From contig JACBWW010000023.1 of assembly GCA_020086605.1 (NCBI GenBank), positions 192,501 through 256,500 on the forward strand: DNA of 64,000 nucleotides, written 5' to 3'. The notes under the pieces were generated by a model, which ran no database searches, was not told the origin of the DNA, and worked only from the letters and a program-made list of their open reading frames with translations. Position numbers and translations under genes: made by a program. Position 1 is the first letter of the stretch, and every line of letters begins with the position of its first letter. Source of the stretch: Lanius collurio. Taxonomy: Eukaryota > Chordata > Aves > Passeriformes > Laniidae. Below are positions 35,775-47,560 of the stretch, piece after piece.

Positions 35775-36347
35775 TCAAAGGGCAAATAATATATCAGAAA
35801 AGCAAAAAAAAATCACTCTTTTTTCTTTCCCTTTTTCATTGAGGCCAGGAACCAGCATTATTCTTGTGGCTCTTATAATTTCCTCTGTCTTGCTTAACTC
35901 TCTCCCATCCCAACTCTCTTTTATAACAATCAGATTATTTTGGACTTTATATGGAAGATGATAATAATAATGATCAGCATTGTAATGCACTACAGTTATA
36001 GCACACACCAGTGTGCAGGAAGGCTGCAGTACCTGCAGGGCAAAGATCACAGCAGGGCCTTTAATACAGGTGATCAACATGCAGCAGCATTTATCTTGTG
36101 TTTTAGGCTCCCTGTGCAGTCTGAAGTGGGGCCACAGAGAGTGAAGAGAGCAAAATGCTGCCACCAACCTTCCTCTCTCTGCATGGTGAGCAGTTCCTCG
36201 GACATAAATGGAGATCATGGGGCAGACCATTGGAAAAACACAGTTTGTTCTAAAGAAACCTCCCACACTAGAGGAAAATACTGACTTCACAAAGACTGAG
36301 CAAATCCAACAGCCTTCTGTCAACAGCAAATGGGTACTTGAAAACAA
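35775..36347 (-). other. Longest open frame (190 codons), probably not a gene
   Basis: The frame opens with TTG; the first ATG is at about residue 40. The translation has no signal peptide, domain or repeat that I recognise, and its cysteines and aromatics are scattered. Plus-strand frames overlap it (35940-36284, 36208-36489), and the local sequence is richer in G and C, which lengthens chance frames. From stop-codon frequency I estimate well under one such frame expected in a 64-kb window, so it is listed, but without splice or homology support I do not call it coding. Confidence 0.4.
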
Positions 36348-36747
36348 CCTACTATCTAATGAAAACAGTGTTAATCCAATTCAGCCCAAAGCATCCACAA
36401 AGCTGTGTTTGATTCTGGAAATGTTTGGTGAGTCAAGGCACAGCCCATTCAGAATAGAAGTTTTGCTATCAAGCTATTTGGAGGTATAAGTAATGTATCC
36501 CATGATTTCTGCTCCTGCCTCCGCCACACTAAATTGTCTTAAAAATTTCAGTGTCTCATGCTCAGAGAGGAAAACAAGGAAACAATGTATTAACAGAAGG
36601 CTTAATACAGACTATGCTCTCCAGGGGAGAGACAGACAAGGCAAAGCTCTGAGGATGACTATGATGACAGCTAAAGCCCTTGCCCTAGGAAGCAGCAAAC
36701 CAGACATCAAACACAGAAAAGTCAACTCTGTTAGGATCAATCTGTAG
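36208..36747 (+). other. Open frame interrupted by one stop, probably not a gene
   Basis: An ATG-started frame of 93 codons ends at TAA (36487-36489) and the same frame stays open for another 85 codons to 36747. A 540-bp frame with one stop could be a decayed coding remnant, but the translation matches nothing I know. The residues near the start (MGQT, from 36217) resemble the first four of some retroviral Gag proteins by chance only; nothing downstream supports it. Confidence 0.3.
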
Positions 36748-36749
36748 AG

Positions 36750-39400
36750 GACCAGGCTGCATGCCAGAAACAGAGCAGCTCAGCCCCCCAAGAGTGGGTT
36801 TACAAGGCAGCCAGAGCACTAACCAAGTGTGTTTGGCTACACCTGAGCCAGCTGCACACTTGCTGGCCCGAGGGCAGCCCATGGTGAGCAGCATACAGAA
36901 CCCAGCACAGCTCAGCACTCCAGAGCTTCCTCAGGTGTGTGCATTTTGTAACCCACGTACCACAGCAAAATAGCTGGAATTTCACCAGTCTTAGATCTGC
37001 TCATCCAAATATAACTCAGCCACATCTAAAAAGGCTGCAATCACTCTTTTGTCATCATTGTGGACATAACTCTTATGGCAGAAAGCAATCACAAATTAAT
37101 ACTAAAAGCTGAGCTGTCTTCCATGCAAAAAACAAGCAAAAGAATGAATGTGAAGAGCAGATTCCAAAGGGCTGGCAGGTGTATCTCCAGTAGGAGTGGG
37201 GTGAAAACTGTCTGCACTTCTTCCAAGAAACTCTAGCCAGGATGATTAGCTGGTGTTCATTAAATGAGTTCTGTTGACCAATTTTTGTTATCTCATAAAT
37301 ATTTATCTTTATTAGAAACTTAGGCTGGTTAAATGCTATCAGTAGGATTACCTATAACCTATTGAGATAATGGTTTTCTATGCTGATGCAAATGTGATCA
37401 CTGTGTGAGTTAAATGACCTCTGTCCCCTGCCCCCACTAGTTGTGCAATGAAAGAATGCATTTAAGAGACAATTATTAGGTTAATTTCCTTTCTTGAATG
37501 CTGACATTGATGCTCCTGTTATTAGACCTACCTCCAGGTACTAAAAATGCAAGTGAAATAAAGAAAATAACTGGCAAGCATTGCACTGGAAAGCCTGAGG
37601 TGAAAAGCTCTATAAATTAAAAAAAAAAAAATTAAATAATGCAAAGTTATGAAAGAAGAATTCATGGAAGATTAATTCAAAAATAAGAAATCAAGAATGT
37701 GAAACTAATGGTCATATGTGGTAGGAAAACACTACTTCTAGAAAACATGCAGGTTAAGCAGCTGAGTGTCACTCGTACTGAGGCAGTCCCAGCCATAAAC
37801 TACTTTCAGCAGAAGAGGCTTCCCCCCCTAAGACCCAATCTTATAAAGAAGCAAAGCAAGGCACAGAAAGAGAACTGAAGAAAGTACAGTGCTCATCATG
37901 GTGAGGAGCTGCCAGTTTCTGATTTAGAAGGCAAAACCAGTGACATAAAATTTGAAAGTTATTGGGTGTGGCAAGACTCCCATCGCTCACAGCTATGTGC
38001 ACACCCCACACCACCAGCCAATGGGGCAGCACATGGGCTGGTGGAGAAATTCACTGTTCTTCGTGGCCTGCAGCCACCATCAGAACAAAGCCTTCCCTCC
38101 TGCCCCCAGTCCTTTGCACCAGCTGGCAGTAGAGACTCCCCATGCCTGAACCTCTTCACCACCAGCTGTTTGAGCACATGGTACTGCCCTGAGCCCTGCC
38201 ATCACATGGGTCCAGTTAAACCGATGCTTCCTTAAGGCACAGGAACCAGAGGATGGCCCCAGTTTGCTGCTGGGGAGAGGTAAAGACATCACAGAATAAA
38301 CATAAACCAAACAAAGAAGCAGTAGACCAAACTTTTCCTTCTAGGAGAATCTCTTCATTCACCTACGCTCTTGTAGTTCCACTTCCCATACACAGTTTGT
38401 CCACCACCTGTGTATATGAATAATTTTCTGTTTAAGAAGAGCAAGGAAAATGTGACTGACTAAAACACCATACCCACACACGCTTCCAGATCTCTATAGC
38501 ACTGCCACAAGGTTTCTAGCTGCTGTCACTATCTGTTTATTGTCAGTGAAAGAGCAATGGATTGCTCTTGCTTTCTGCTGATGGCCTGCTAGCCCCCAGG
38601 GGAGAAAGCACAGACTAATCTGGAAGATTAGCAGGCTATGGACCAGGCAATCACAAGCTCCCACTCTGTCTGTAGTACACTTGAACCAACAGCTTGCCTG
38701 GCAGGGAATTCTGATCCTGCACATCTTCTGTCAGACCCTGGAAAGTCGAATCCCACAGAGGCAAAGATCTGCACTTTTGTCATGGTGACAGGCAGCACAC
38801 ATCTCATCCTGAGCAATCCCACATCGCGGGCTAAATTGAAACAAATGGATGCAATGCTTCTCAAAGGGAGCCCCCCCAAAATAATCTCGAAGTTCATTCA
38901 CTTTTATTCAATGTGAAAGTCATAGCTGGTTCTGCAGTGCAGGGCACATCCTTCCAGTGGGCACATTTCCATTTTGCCCCAAGCATGCAAGCAAAGAGAG
39001 CTGTGCTCACCCAGGGAGAGCAGCGTTGCCCTGCTGACATTGCTCTTGAATCCACAGCAACAACCAAAGCTCCATCTCCCCCCACAGCAGTGCCATTCTC
39101 AGAACCTTTAGCCATGAAGAGACTCCCGTGTTAAGGGAATGCTCTGTCAACCAATATGACACTGATTTCTTGAAACCCTTCTGTATACTGGGAAATCTAG
39201 GTTGCTTGATGAAGGAAGAGTGTGCTGTACTGGTGCAACTGGTGGCCAGTGCATTGCTCTGCACTGAGAAGATGAAATATGAATATGTCCATTTTTACTC
39301 TGCCAGGCTGGTCATCTGTGCTCTTAAACAGGTCTCCTCAGCCCTTTTGATGTAGCCATGTTGGGGCCATGAACTGTCTCATTACATCTGTCAGGGAGAG
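36750..39400. other. Moderately GC-rich noncoding stretch
   Basis: Composition is more balanced than the rest of the window, especially 37950-38250 and 38500-39130, and overlapping frames appear on both strands (for example 38638-38916 plus and 38628-38897 minus). Mutual overlap on opposite strands and the absence of known motifs point to composition rather than genes. An unrecognised old repeat is possible. Confidence 0.45.
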
Positions 39401-39719
39401 CAAGGAAATCTCAAACTCAGAAACAATATGTTGATGGCTACCTTAGAAACATTTTTTTTAACTTAAATTGTAATATCAACAATTGTTTTAGTAACTTTGG
39501 GATTCTCTCTGTCACCTTCATGTTTGCTCTGCTACAAAATTTGGAGTGCAGTCTAGACCCCACTTTCAGCTATGATTAAACTATGAAAAAAGCCCCATCA
39601 CCATTTGAAATGCTGATTACCACTATCCAAAGAGAAAAAAGAAGCCATAATAAAAACTAATCTGTGTAAATTTGTATTCTGTATATAATAAACTCCACCA
39701 AAACCCATTCTCCTGCTTT

Positions 39720-39960
39720 GCTAAGGCACCTAAATAATTGTAAATATTACTTTATAGAAGTATCTTTAACTATTAGTTTAGAATTTTATTCTGTGCCATG
39801 AATAAAGTAATTTAAATAAATTAATATAAAAATGCAAAATCATTTCACATTAGGATTATTATATGTTTAATGTATAAAAGTCCTTTAAACTTTATATTCA
39901 TATACTATATATATTATTTACTTTTTGATTTACAAATTCTGAAAAGGCAAAAGCATAATA
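39720..39960. other. Very AT-rich block
   Basis: The block is dominated by A and T, with strings such as 'aatttaaataaattaatata' at 39811 and 'ctatatatattatttac' near 39905. Such blocks can act as matrix-attachment or easily unwound DNA. No motif makes that more than a possibility. Confidence 0.5.
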
Positions 39961-41500
39961 CAATGAATACTCAAAGAAAATCTGAGTTTGCACAAAGGTT
40001 TTTTTCCTTACTGTTTTAGCCCTTCAACAGGTATTAGTTTAAGTGGGTTTTACTGTCTATTTTACAGAAAATGAAACATTTAAATATGCAAGCTTTAGCT
40101 AATCCTCCAACACACAGCCTATGGACTTGGTAGGATTATCCCTTATTATAACACCGTTAGAATTGATACAAAACTGCAGTCTGATATTAAACACAAGAAT
40201 TTCTAAAAATGCATCCCTCTGCCTTCTCCATTTTATCCTGCAAAAATATTTAACATTTTGAATCACTCCTTTAAGAGTCTCAAAAAATAATTCATGCAGA
40301 ATTCTAGCATTTATATAATCGTGCAGCATTACTTTATGCAGTAAACACAATACCTAACATTTAAAGTTAGCACTTTCCCCCTCAATCTAATGCAGCATTC
40401 CGTGGAAAATTTGAATATATTTTCAGATTTGTTGGAGAAACCTTCATGTGTGGAAACATTATTTAATCATATGTGGAAACAGTATTTTATTTTTTCATTT
40501 AAACGTTTTAGAGCTGCCGTATTATTAAAAGTCTCATCTTCTTCCCTCTTGTGAGCTGCTAAATTTTTTTTTCAAATATAATACTGCTAGTTAAGGATAT
40601 ACTCCACTGAGGGACCCAAGTTCATTTGCATCCATTGGCTATGCTAAATGCTCAGCCTAACAGATGGGAATCTAATTGCAGACCTGTTGTCTGGACATTG
40701 TTAACAAATGCAGAAGTAGCAATATACAGGGCTTTTTGGAACTGAATTTGGTCTGGCAGCAGGGGAACTCCAGTTAATTACCAACATCTGAATTTCTTGT
40801 TTAATGCAGGCAAAGGCAAAAATAGAAGTACTCAGACTCAGGAGGAATGAAAACTGGATCATTAAAAACATAGACGTCAGATTACCCAAAGCAGCTATTT
40901 TGGAAAACTGGGAGGAGGGTTCCTTGTCCATAAAATGCAAGACTCCATTTTTGTGACATGGCTTCCATAAGAGAAAAAGAGACAACTGTAAATACAATCA
41001 AGTAAAGAATAATAAGCTTGGAAAGAAAGACACTGTCTCTACCATGATTCATATACTCTAACTATCATAAATAGAAATATTAGTATTGGTATTAGTATTA
41101 GACTTAACAGAGTTCTAAAAGGCAAGATTGAGTTTTTTTCTGTGACTTTGCTTTGAGTTTCAGAAATAGAAGGGAGATGAGATAGTCTGCAGAAAGCATT
41201 CAAATTACCAAAATCTGTAAATTTTTTAAATTTTCTTTGTTAAACGAAAAGGCACTTGCTCTTGTAGAAAATAATTTCTGCTATTTTCAGCCCAACTCCT
41301 CAAAATTCTGAAAGAGAAACCAAGACTATTGTGACAATGTTTACAAACCAACACATCCTCACCCCTTTTGTTGCACTGGAAATGGAGACAAGTTTTCTAT
41401 GGCACTTCCCTGTTCAAATTACTCTCTTGAGCAATTATGTGTTTCCAAAACACTCAGCCCTGTAATTGTTTAATAATTTGACTTTCCTGCATTTTTTGCA
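39961..41500. other. Noncoding AT-rich DNA
   Basis: Only the small ATTAGT repeat at 41078 stands out. Confidence 0.55.
41078..41101 (+). repeat. Short imperfect (ATTAGT)n tandem repeat
   Basis: Four hexamer units with one variant (ATTGGT). Likely a young, small microsatellite. Confidence 0.6.
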
Positions 41501-41617
41501 GGGTTTTGTTGTTGTTGTTTGGGCTTTTTGTTTTGTTTGTGGGGGGTTTGTTTTGGGGGGTTTTGTTTAGTTTTGATGTTTTGGTGTGGTTTTGGTTCGC
41601 TGGTTGGGGTTTTTTTA
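41501..41617 (+). repeat. G/T-rich low-complexity tract
   Basis: The plus strand is almost purely G and T, with G runs at 41501 (3), 41521 (3), 41541 (6) and 41555 (6) separated by T-rich spacers. A looser quadruplex is possible using the last runs. Open frames in it (41519-41749 plus, 41470-41667 minus) are low-complexity translations without meaning. The tract resembles the reverse complement of the A/C-rich tract at 14605-14700. Confidence 0.85.
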
Positions 41618-42573
41618 AGTGAGGGATCTAGAAATACACCAAGGCCTGTATCCCTCTCAATGTTCATGGGCTTTTATGCAAAAGTCCTATCAGGAGCCTG
41701 GAAACCTACACAGTGTTGTAATATCCAAGTAACAATTTTAATAAATTGAGCTTTTTTACTTTGTCAGATTAAATTTTGATGGGTGACAGGTGGCAGCCTC
41801 AAAAAAGAGCAACACAGAGCTGGCATTTAACAAATCCAACAGTCTAGTAATCGTTTCTTCTTCTCAATGACAACACTACAGAAGAAGGAAACTGTTGTAA
41901 TGGGGAATCCAGGCTGTTTCCATGGAATTAATAACTGGATCACAAAGATTTCACTGACTAACTTCTAGACAGCAGATGAAGGGCCTGATGCTGACACCCA
42001 CAATGGTGAACCCACCACTTGCTACTAGTTGGCAGCAGCTGAACTTCAAGGACTTTGAAGGCCAATGGGCTGTACATTAATTGACTATTGACAGGATGCT
42101 TAGAAAATTTCACTGCCTTCCTCCTCTCTACTTGGTTATTTTATTCTAATAAAAGAGATTCTAAAATTCTATGCATATTTTCTGGTTTCATTAACTGAAT
42201 TTAATTGCTGTTCAATCTCAGCCCTTGCTACTGCACCACTTTTCAGGTATCAATGGTATAGAAAATGCCAGACGTTTGTTTAAATGACAGGAATGTAATA
42301 CCAAGAAGTCACTTGGAGTTTCAGAAAATGCAGGTATTGTTCATGAATGAGTTCAGGCTTTAATGCCATTTTGAACTGCCTGAAATAATTCTGCTGAAGA
42401 CTATTTGGCCAAAACAATCTGATAATTCAGATAAAACACAACGGTACTTTGTCAAGGTTAAAAAAAAAAAGCACACTGAACTTGATACAAGGCCTCCAGA
42501 GTCAATGGAAGCACTCTGTACATCATGCTACAGATACCAAAACCTATTGTAAGGATCTGTTTCACAATTTCTT
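41618..42573. other. Noncoding DNA
   Basis: Nothing recognised between the G/T tract and the CR1 fragment. Confidence 0.55.
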
Positions 42574-42700
42574 AGAGTCACAGAATCATAGAAAGGCTTG
42601 GGTTGGAAGGGACCTTAAAGACCAGTTCCACCCTTAGAGATCCAGTTCCACCCTCCTACCATGCACAGGGATGTGACACACTCCATTTGTAACTCATCAA
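42574..42700 (-). mobile_element. CR1 LINE 3' fragment with internal duplication
   Basis: On the plus strand the copy begins 'agagtcacagaatcataga' and continues 'ggcttgggttggaagggac', then 'cttaaagaccagttccac'. This is the reverse complement of the avian CR1 3' end, so the element lies on the minus strand. It continues into the 'ccaccctcctaccatgcaca' block that matches the upstream CR1 3' region (reversed CCCCCTGCCATGGGCAGGGA). The 'ccagttccaccc' block is present twice, at 42622 and 42642, a 20-bp tandem duplication inside the copy. This is the best-preserved CR1 piece in the window, but it is still truncated. The end near 42700 is approximate. Confidence 0.88.
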
Positions 42701-43379
42701 CTGAACCAACTTACAAGAACAGCACAGCCCAAGGAGGCAAGCATCATAAAACTATACAAAAAATGGGATATTATAAGCAAACATAATTTTCATTCTGTTT
42801 CCTGCTTTATTCACATTGCCTTATATAAAAATTTCATGAACATTTTCTAACACTCATTACTTAAAGGTATCAGTGGTACCCATTTCAGTTACAGCCTGCA
42901 ATCAGTTAAATGATATTAAATAAATACAAAATATTAGAAAGCTATGTGAATATCCACTGTAAAATACATATATTGGAGGAAGAAGGGATCACCCAGACCA
43001 GATTTTTAAATCATCATTAAGATTTGTCACTAAACACATATTTTGCTACCCAGCATATTTAATTTGACTAACTGTGCTTGGTTTTAATGAGCTTTCTAAG
43101 AGCATAGGGAAATTGAACTGTCACAATTTAGAGACATTTTTATTTCTTTGCTTGTGTGGTTGAAGTCCCTATTCTCAGCAGTGCTTTTGCTCTTTTATTT
43201 TTATATTTCCTGAATACTTCATCCTTTTAAAATTAATCCATTTCTTTATCACCCCTTTTTGAGCTCAGGCATGCTGCAGACAGTTGAGTGATGAAGGTGA
43301 CGTGGATTGGAGGTGTTTAGCTTTGTAATTTCATCCTTGAATTTTGTGATTACTAACAGGACAACTTTTTTAATTTGCT
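42701..43379. other. Noncoding DNA
   Basis: Nothing recognised between the CR1 fragment and the homeodomain-site-rich segment. Confidence 0.5.
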
Positions 43380-43600
43380 CTTTTGTCTCGATTCCCCTGG
43401 CTGACAATCTGCTCTGTGAGCTAGGCTTTTTAATCAATCACCTAGATAATCAAATGTCACTGGCTATCTGCTCCGTGTAATTACTTTTGCAATTAAAAAT
43501 CAACCTCAAGTTGCCTCATCTAATTAGAGGGATGGGCAGATTTTCATCGAGATTGATTTTTTAATAAATATTGACTTAAAATGCCATAATCTCATCATAT
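43380..43600. promoter_or_regulatory. Homeodomain-site-rich noncoding segment (CNE candidate)
   Basis: Dense TAAT-type sites occur within about 100 bases: ATCAATCA (43433-43440, PBX/HOX-like), TAATTAC (43478-43484), CAATTAAAAATCAA (43490-43503) and TAATTAG (43521-43527). They are interspersed with non-AT sequence such as 'ctggctatctgctccgtg' (from about 43460) and 'cctcaagttgcctcatc'. This is the window's best example of the texture of vertebrate developmental enhancers. No coding potential is apparent. Confidence 0.35.
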
Positions 43601-46600
43601 TCTTTCATTTTCTTTGTACCAAAAATCAAACAAATGGAAGAATTAACAAGCAGAAAGATTCATAGGACTTCAAAGGCTTTTGCTAGTTGAGACATACAAA
43701 ATTGTGCTATACAGAAGCCTAGCTTATCTCAGTCTAATAACACTCAAAAGCTCCTACCTTTTATTAGAAAAAGAACAAAGCAGTTGCACCATTATATATT
43801 TCACTTTCTGAAGTAGTCCAAATTAAATAAATAAACTCTGTACTAATAATTATCTGGCATGCATATGACAAAAAATATTGCATGGGTTTTACTGAATTAC
43901 CATGTATTTCAGAAATCATTCACTTCAAATAAATAATAATATTGAGAATTCCTGTATCTCCAACACCTCCCAATATGGGGTTTTAATTTTTTTCCCTGAA
44001 GAGCAGTTAATTTGAGGATCGTTTTTATCCCTTTGCGTGAATCAGACAAACACTACAACATACACTATTTTACTGATCAGCAGGAAAATAAGGTTTGTGG
44101 CAAATAGCTGTGTAGAAAAGGAGAAGCAATACCCTAGAAAGATCCTACTTTTATATGTAGTAAAGGAGAATATTTTTGAATCTATTAAAATATTGGTAGA
44201 ACAGCAAAGCAGCCTGGAAGGCATCACCAGGAACAGAGGCTACCTTCTTTTCCTTATTTCTGACACAGACTTTTTCTCTGCCTGACCTTGAACACTATGA
44301 ACTCATTGAACCTCAAGAGGATGTTTCAATAGCAGCAGTAGCAGGTCCTGGTGGTGCCAAGACCAAGGCTGCACTTGGTGAAACACAAGTCCTTGTGCCT
44401 GCAGGAGCTGTAACCTCCCTGGGGCTCCTGAGCTGCTAGAGCAGCACATCTCCTTTCCTGCAGCAGCAGAGCCATGCCAGGCAGGAGGGACAGCTTCCCA
44501 CTTCCTTCCACCCCCTGTGGGAACTGTTAGTACTCGGGGTAGACCCTTTTGTCAAAGGGATGCAGAAATTTTGCCTTCCTTGTTATCACTGTGTTTGGTG
44601 TTGCTTTTTGACACTTGTCTGGAACATGCCCAACCTTGTTTAACTCTACAAAGATACAGATGGCAAGGCAAAACTGCACAGTGACTCATCCATGAATACA
44701 GGAGAAAATTTGTGTCTATCAACAGTACATGAATGTTCCATCTTATTTGCTAAAAGAAGCCAGTTTTCTTGATTGTTGTTGATGACCCCAAGATAAGGTC
44801 TTTAATATATATATGTACCTCAGCCATCCCAATCTCTACAAATCTCTACTTTAAATGAATTATTTTAATTGAACGCATTATTTTAAATGAATGAACAAAC
44901 TCTGAATGTGCTATCTTATTCAGATTGTAATGATGGAAGAGGATACTGCAATTACAGCTGCTGGAGGAGTATGCTCTGCTTCATACTGCAGCCAGGTCCA
45001 GAATATGGTATTTCCACTGGAAATATTAGCAATTAGAGTGCTTCATAATACCTGTTGAGATATTCATTAACCTCTGATTTGCTATCAATAAGAATATATT
45101 ATTTCAACAGTCATACAAAGTATTTTTCACTGTAGTACAGAAGCCAGAACTACAATACTTTTCTCAAGTGAAACATTCAGCTCCTTGTTCCCTCCTGTTG
45201 TGGGTTAGCTACCCTAAACCAGGAGAACAATAACCACCAGATTCTGAAGGGGATAAAGCAGGAGGAAAGAATATAATCCAGTCCCTTTTAGATTAACTAC
45301 ATGAAGTCCCTATTACAGCAGTGCTACCAGTCTGGTAACAATATCACAAGCACTTTACAGTGAATAACAATGCTGTGGTTGTGTCAAGAAAACAGCACTG
45401 GCATCTATGCTGCCCATACATTGCCAATACATTAACTTTTGTTGGCTGCAAAACAAAAATGAAAGTAATTACATCTGGGAAAAAAATAACTCTGCTCAAT
45501 GTCCTGAATCACGGCATACTGAGCATGTGCTAGCCAAACCAGCTCCCTGTTAGTGGTGTGGAATCTTTTCACTGGTTCACCGCCTTGACATCATTTCCCA
45601 GCCCTTCTGTCCAGAGCTCAGTTTCTGTCCTGCAGTGACCAGGGAAAAGCAGATGTACGTGGCACCTCTTGTCTTCTCACCAGTCATTGAATGTCACCCT
45701 GCAGAGGCCCAAGGAAGAGGCTAGAAAAGGTTGTGGACAGGGGAAGAGGAGTTCCAGGAGATCTGCAAGCCATTTGGTTCTCTGTTTATTTGGGGAAAGG
45801 AATGTAGAAACTAATCAGGCTCTTGGGTTCAGCAGCAGATGTGAAAGTTGCATGCAAATATGCCTTCTCTCCCCTCACACAAAGGCCATCCGTATTTCCA
45901 AAGACTGCATTAAGCCTGGAATTTACATCCTCAGAAAGGACAGTCTGATAAGTGCTGTGGATTCCTGATGGGAGGTGCTTCAGGAAAAGAGCCTCCCACA
46001 CTATTTCAGGTTTCAAAGCAACTGATTTGTAATTTTTTTTTTTTTTAAGAGCAGAATCTTGCTAACATCTTTCATTTCAGTTTAAAAACAGAATCAAAAC
46101 CCAAAACAACTGCAGCTTCACACATGTCCCCTGACTCCCTTGCTCTTGTGGAAGCTGTGCAGATCCAACCATGCTGATGTTCTAACTGCATGCAAAAAGT
46201 GCAGGAAGGATCTTATCAGAAGAAAGCTTTTTGAATCAGTTGGAACAAGAAGTCTTACGGAAACAAGATAAATGCAATTCCCTGGAAGACTCTTCAAAAG
46301 TCTTCTCTTGTAGATCAACATTCTGTCCTTTTACAAAAGTAATATGAAAAGTAAAGTAACATTCAGGTGCATCTGAAACAGATTAGTTAGGTCCCTTTTC
46401 TAGAGTGGTTCAGACTTTTAGGTTCTTAGGGATTTCTAAATCCCTAAGTGGGAAAACATTCTGAAAATAGATCTGCTGCAGATAAGAACATCCAACCCTG
46501 TCAGATGTTACTGAGTCAGCTTTTAAACTGAAGTTCCAACTAAATCCACAGGTAAGAATTTGCATCTTTAGGTAATTTGTCCAGACAGCACATAACTTTA

Positions 46601-47279
46601 CTACAATTACACACACCTCTATCCTAGCACACCATTCCCACACACTGTGCAGACATGCTTTGCTGTAAGCCAGTATGCATTTAATATCCTCACCCTGAAA
46701 GAAAATTCTATGGCATCTCTTAAATACGTAGAAGCAACTCAGATGGTTCTTCTGGAATTAATTCACTGGAATTTGACTAATGATTTGACAAGATTCTTTA
46801 GAACAAAGATTTAAGATTTGCCAGCATCGATTTTTATCTCTAGCAGTGAAGTCCTTTACAAGTTCTTTGTAGCATACCTTCTTCTTGGTATATTTTAGAG
46901 CATTCACTGTCTCAATAAAATCATTATTACAATGTGTTATGTAAAGTACTTACTCTTCTTGCACTTGGCAATAATGCTATAATTTTTCTCAACAAGACAG
47001 CCTACTAATGTAATAAATTTATGGTAAAATAGAAAAGGAAGATTAAGAATTGTTTTACACTCTGTGGTATAAAATTCCTAGTTATATTAGCATTTTGAGA
47101 AGGATTTATTTGGAGATTGAGGATTAATTCCCATGAAATCATTATACAAATTTCAAAATGTCAACTACTTTGATAGAGCTTATGATTTTATCTTCTTATT
47201 TTGACAGGCAACTGTGTAAAACAACTTCTGTGTAGAAGCAGCACAGGAATAAAGCAAGGGTAGGATAAATAAAGACAGA
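43601..47279. other. Noncoding DNA
   Basis: A GC-richer patch at 44330-44520 has several CAG/CTG words but no exon. The 11-bp-arm inverted repeat at 46425 is the main structure. Confidence 0.55.
46425..46448. repeat. 11-bp-arm near-contiguous inverted repeat
   Basis: CTTAGGGATTT (46425-46435) and AAATCCCTAAG (46438-46448) are perfect reverse complements separated by only 'ct'. With mixed base composition, 11 perfect pairs are less likely by chance than the AT-only palindromes. No known element was recognised around it. Confidence 0.85.
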
Positions 47280-47560
47280 ATGATCCTCACAGGTTTTCCG
47301 ATCAGCTGTCTTTTTATTCTGATTACTTGTAGGACAGAGCAGTAATAGACATTTTCCTTTGCACAAAATAATAAGAGCAGTACTTATCGCTTGTTGCCTA
47401 CAGCTAGTGGCAAAAGGAAATTAGAAAAGTCCAATGAAGCTGAGTAGTAATTAATCATCATACAGTGGGGCCTGTCAAATCAGAGGGGTCTTTCCAGCTG
47501 ATAATGCTGCCCAGCACAATTTAGACTGATAGAAATTAGAATTCTTTTTCCTCTGGCAAA
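47280..47560. promoter_or_regulatory. Enhancer-like noncoding segment
   Basis: Visible pieces include 'ccgatcagctgtctttttat' near 47298, which contains the E-box CAGCTG, 'gtagtaattaatcatcatac' near 47444 (tandem TAAT sites), and 'gtggggcctgtcaaatcaga' (MEIS-type CTGTCA) near 47466. There are no repeats or long frames. The assignment rests on motif clustering. Confidence 0.25.

Noticed and set aside
36208..36489. Frame whose residues include MGQT, reminiscent of a retroviral Gag start
   Set aside because: Only four residues agree. No LTR, primer-binding site, zinc knuckle or protease/polymerase frame is seen nearby.
38628..39134. Paired frames on opposite strands
   Set aside because: Mutual overlap and locally higher GC explain them; neither shows a motif.
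41519..41749. 76-codon frame with glycine/phenylalanine-rich translation
   Set aside because: It is the direct translation of a G/T low-complexity tract.
45198..45300. LTR-like beginning 'tgttgtgggttagctaccc'
   Set aside because: No matching terminal end, polyadenylation pattern or flanking duplication was found.
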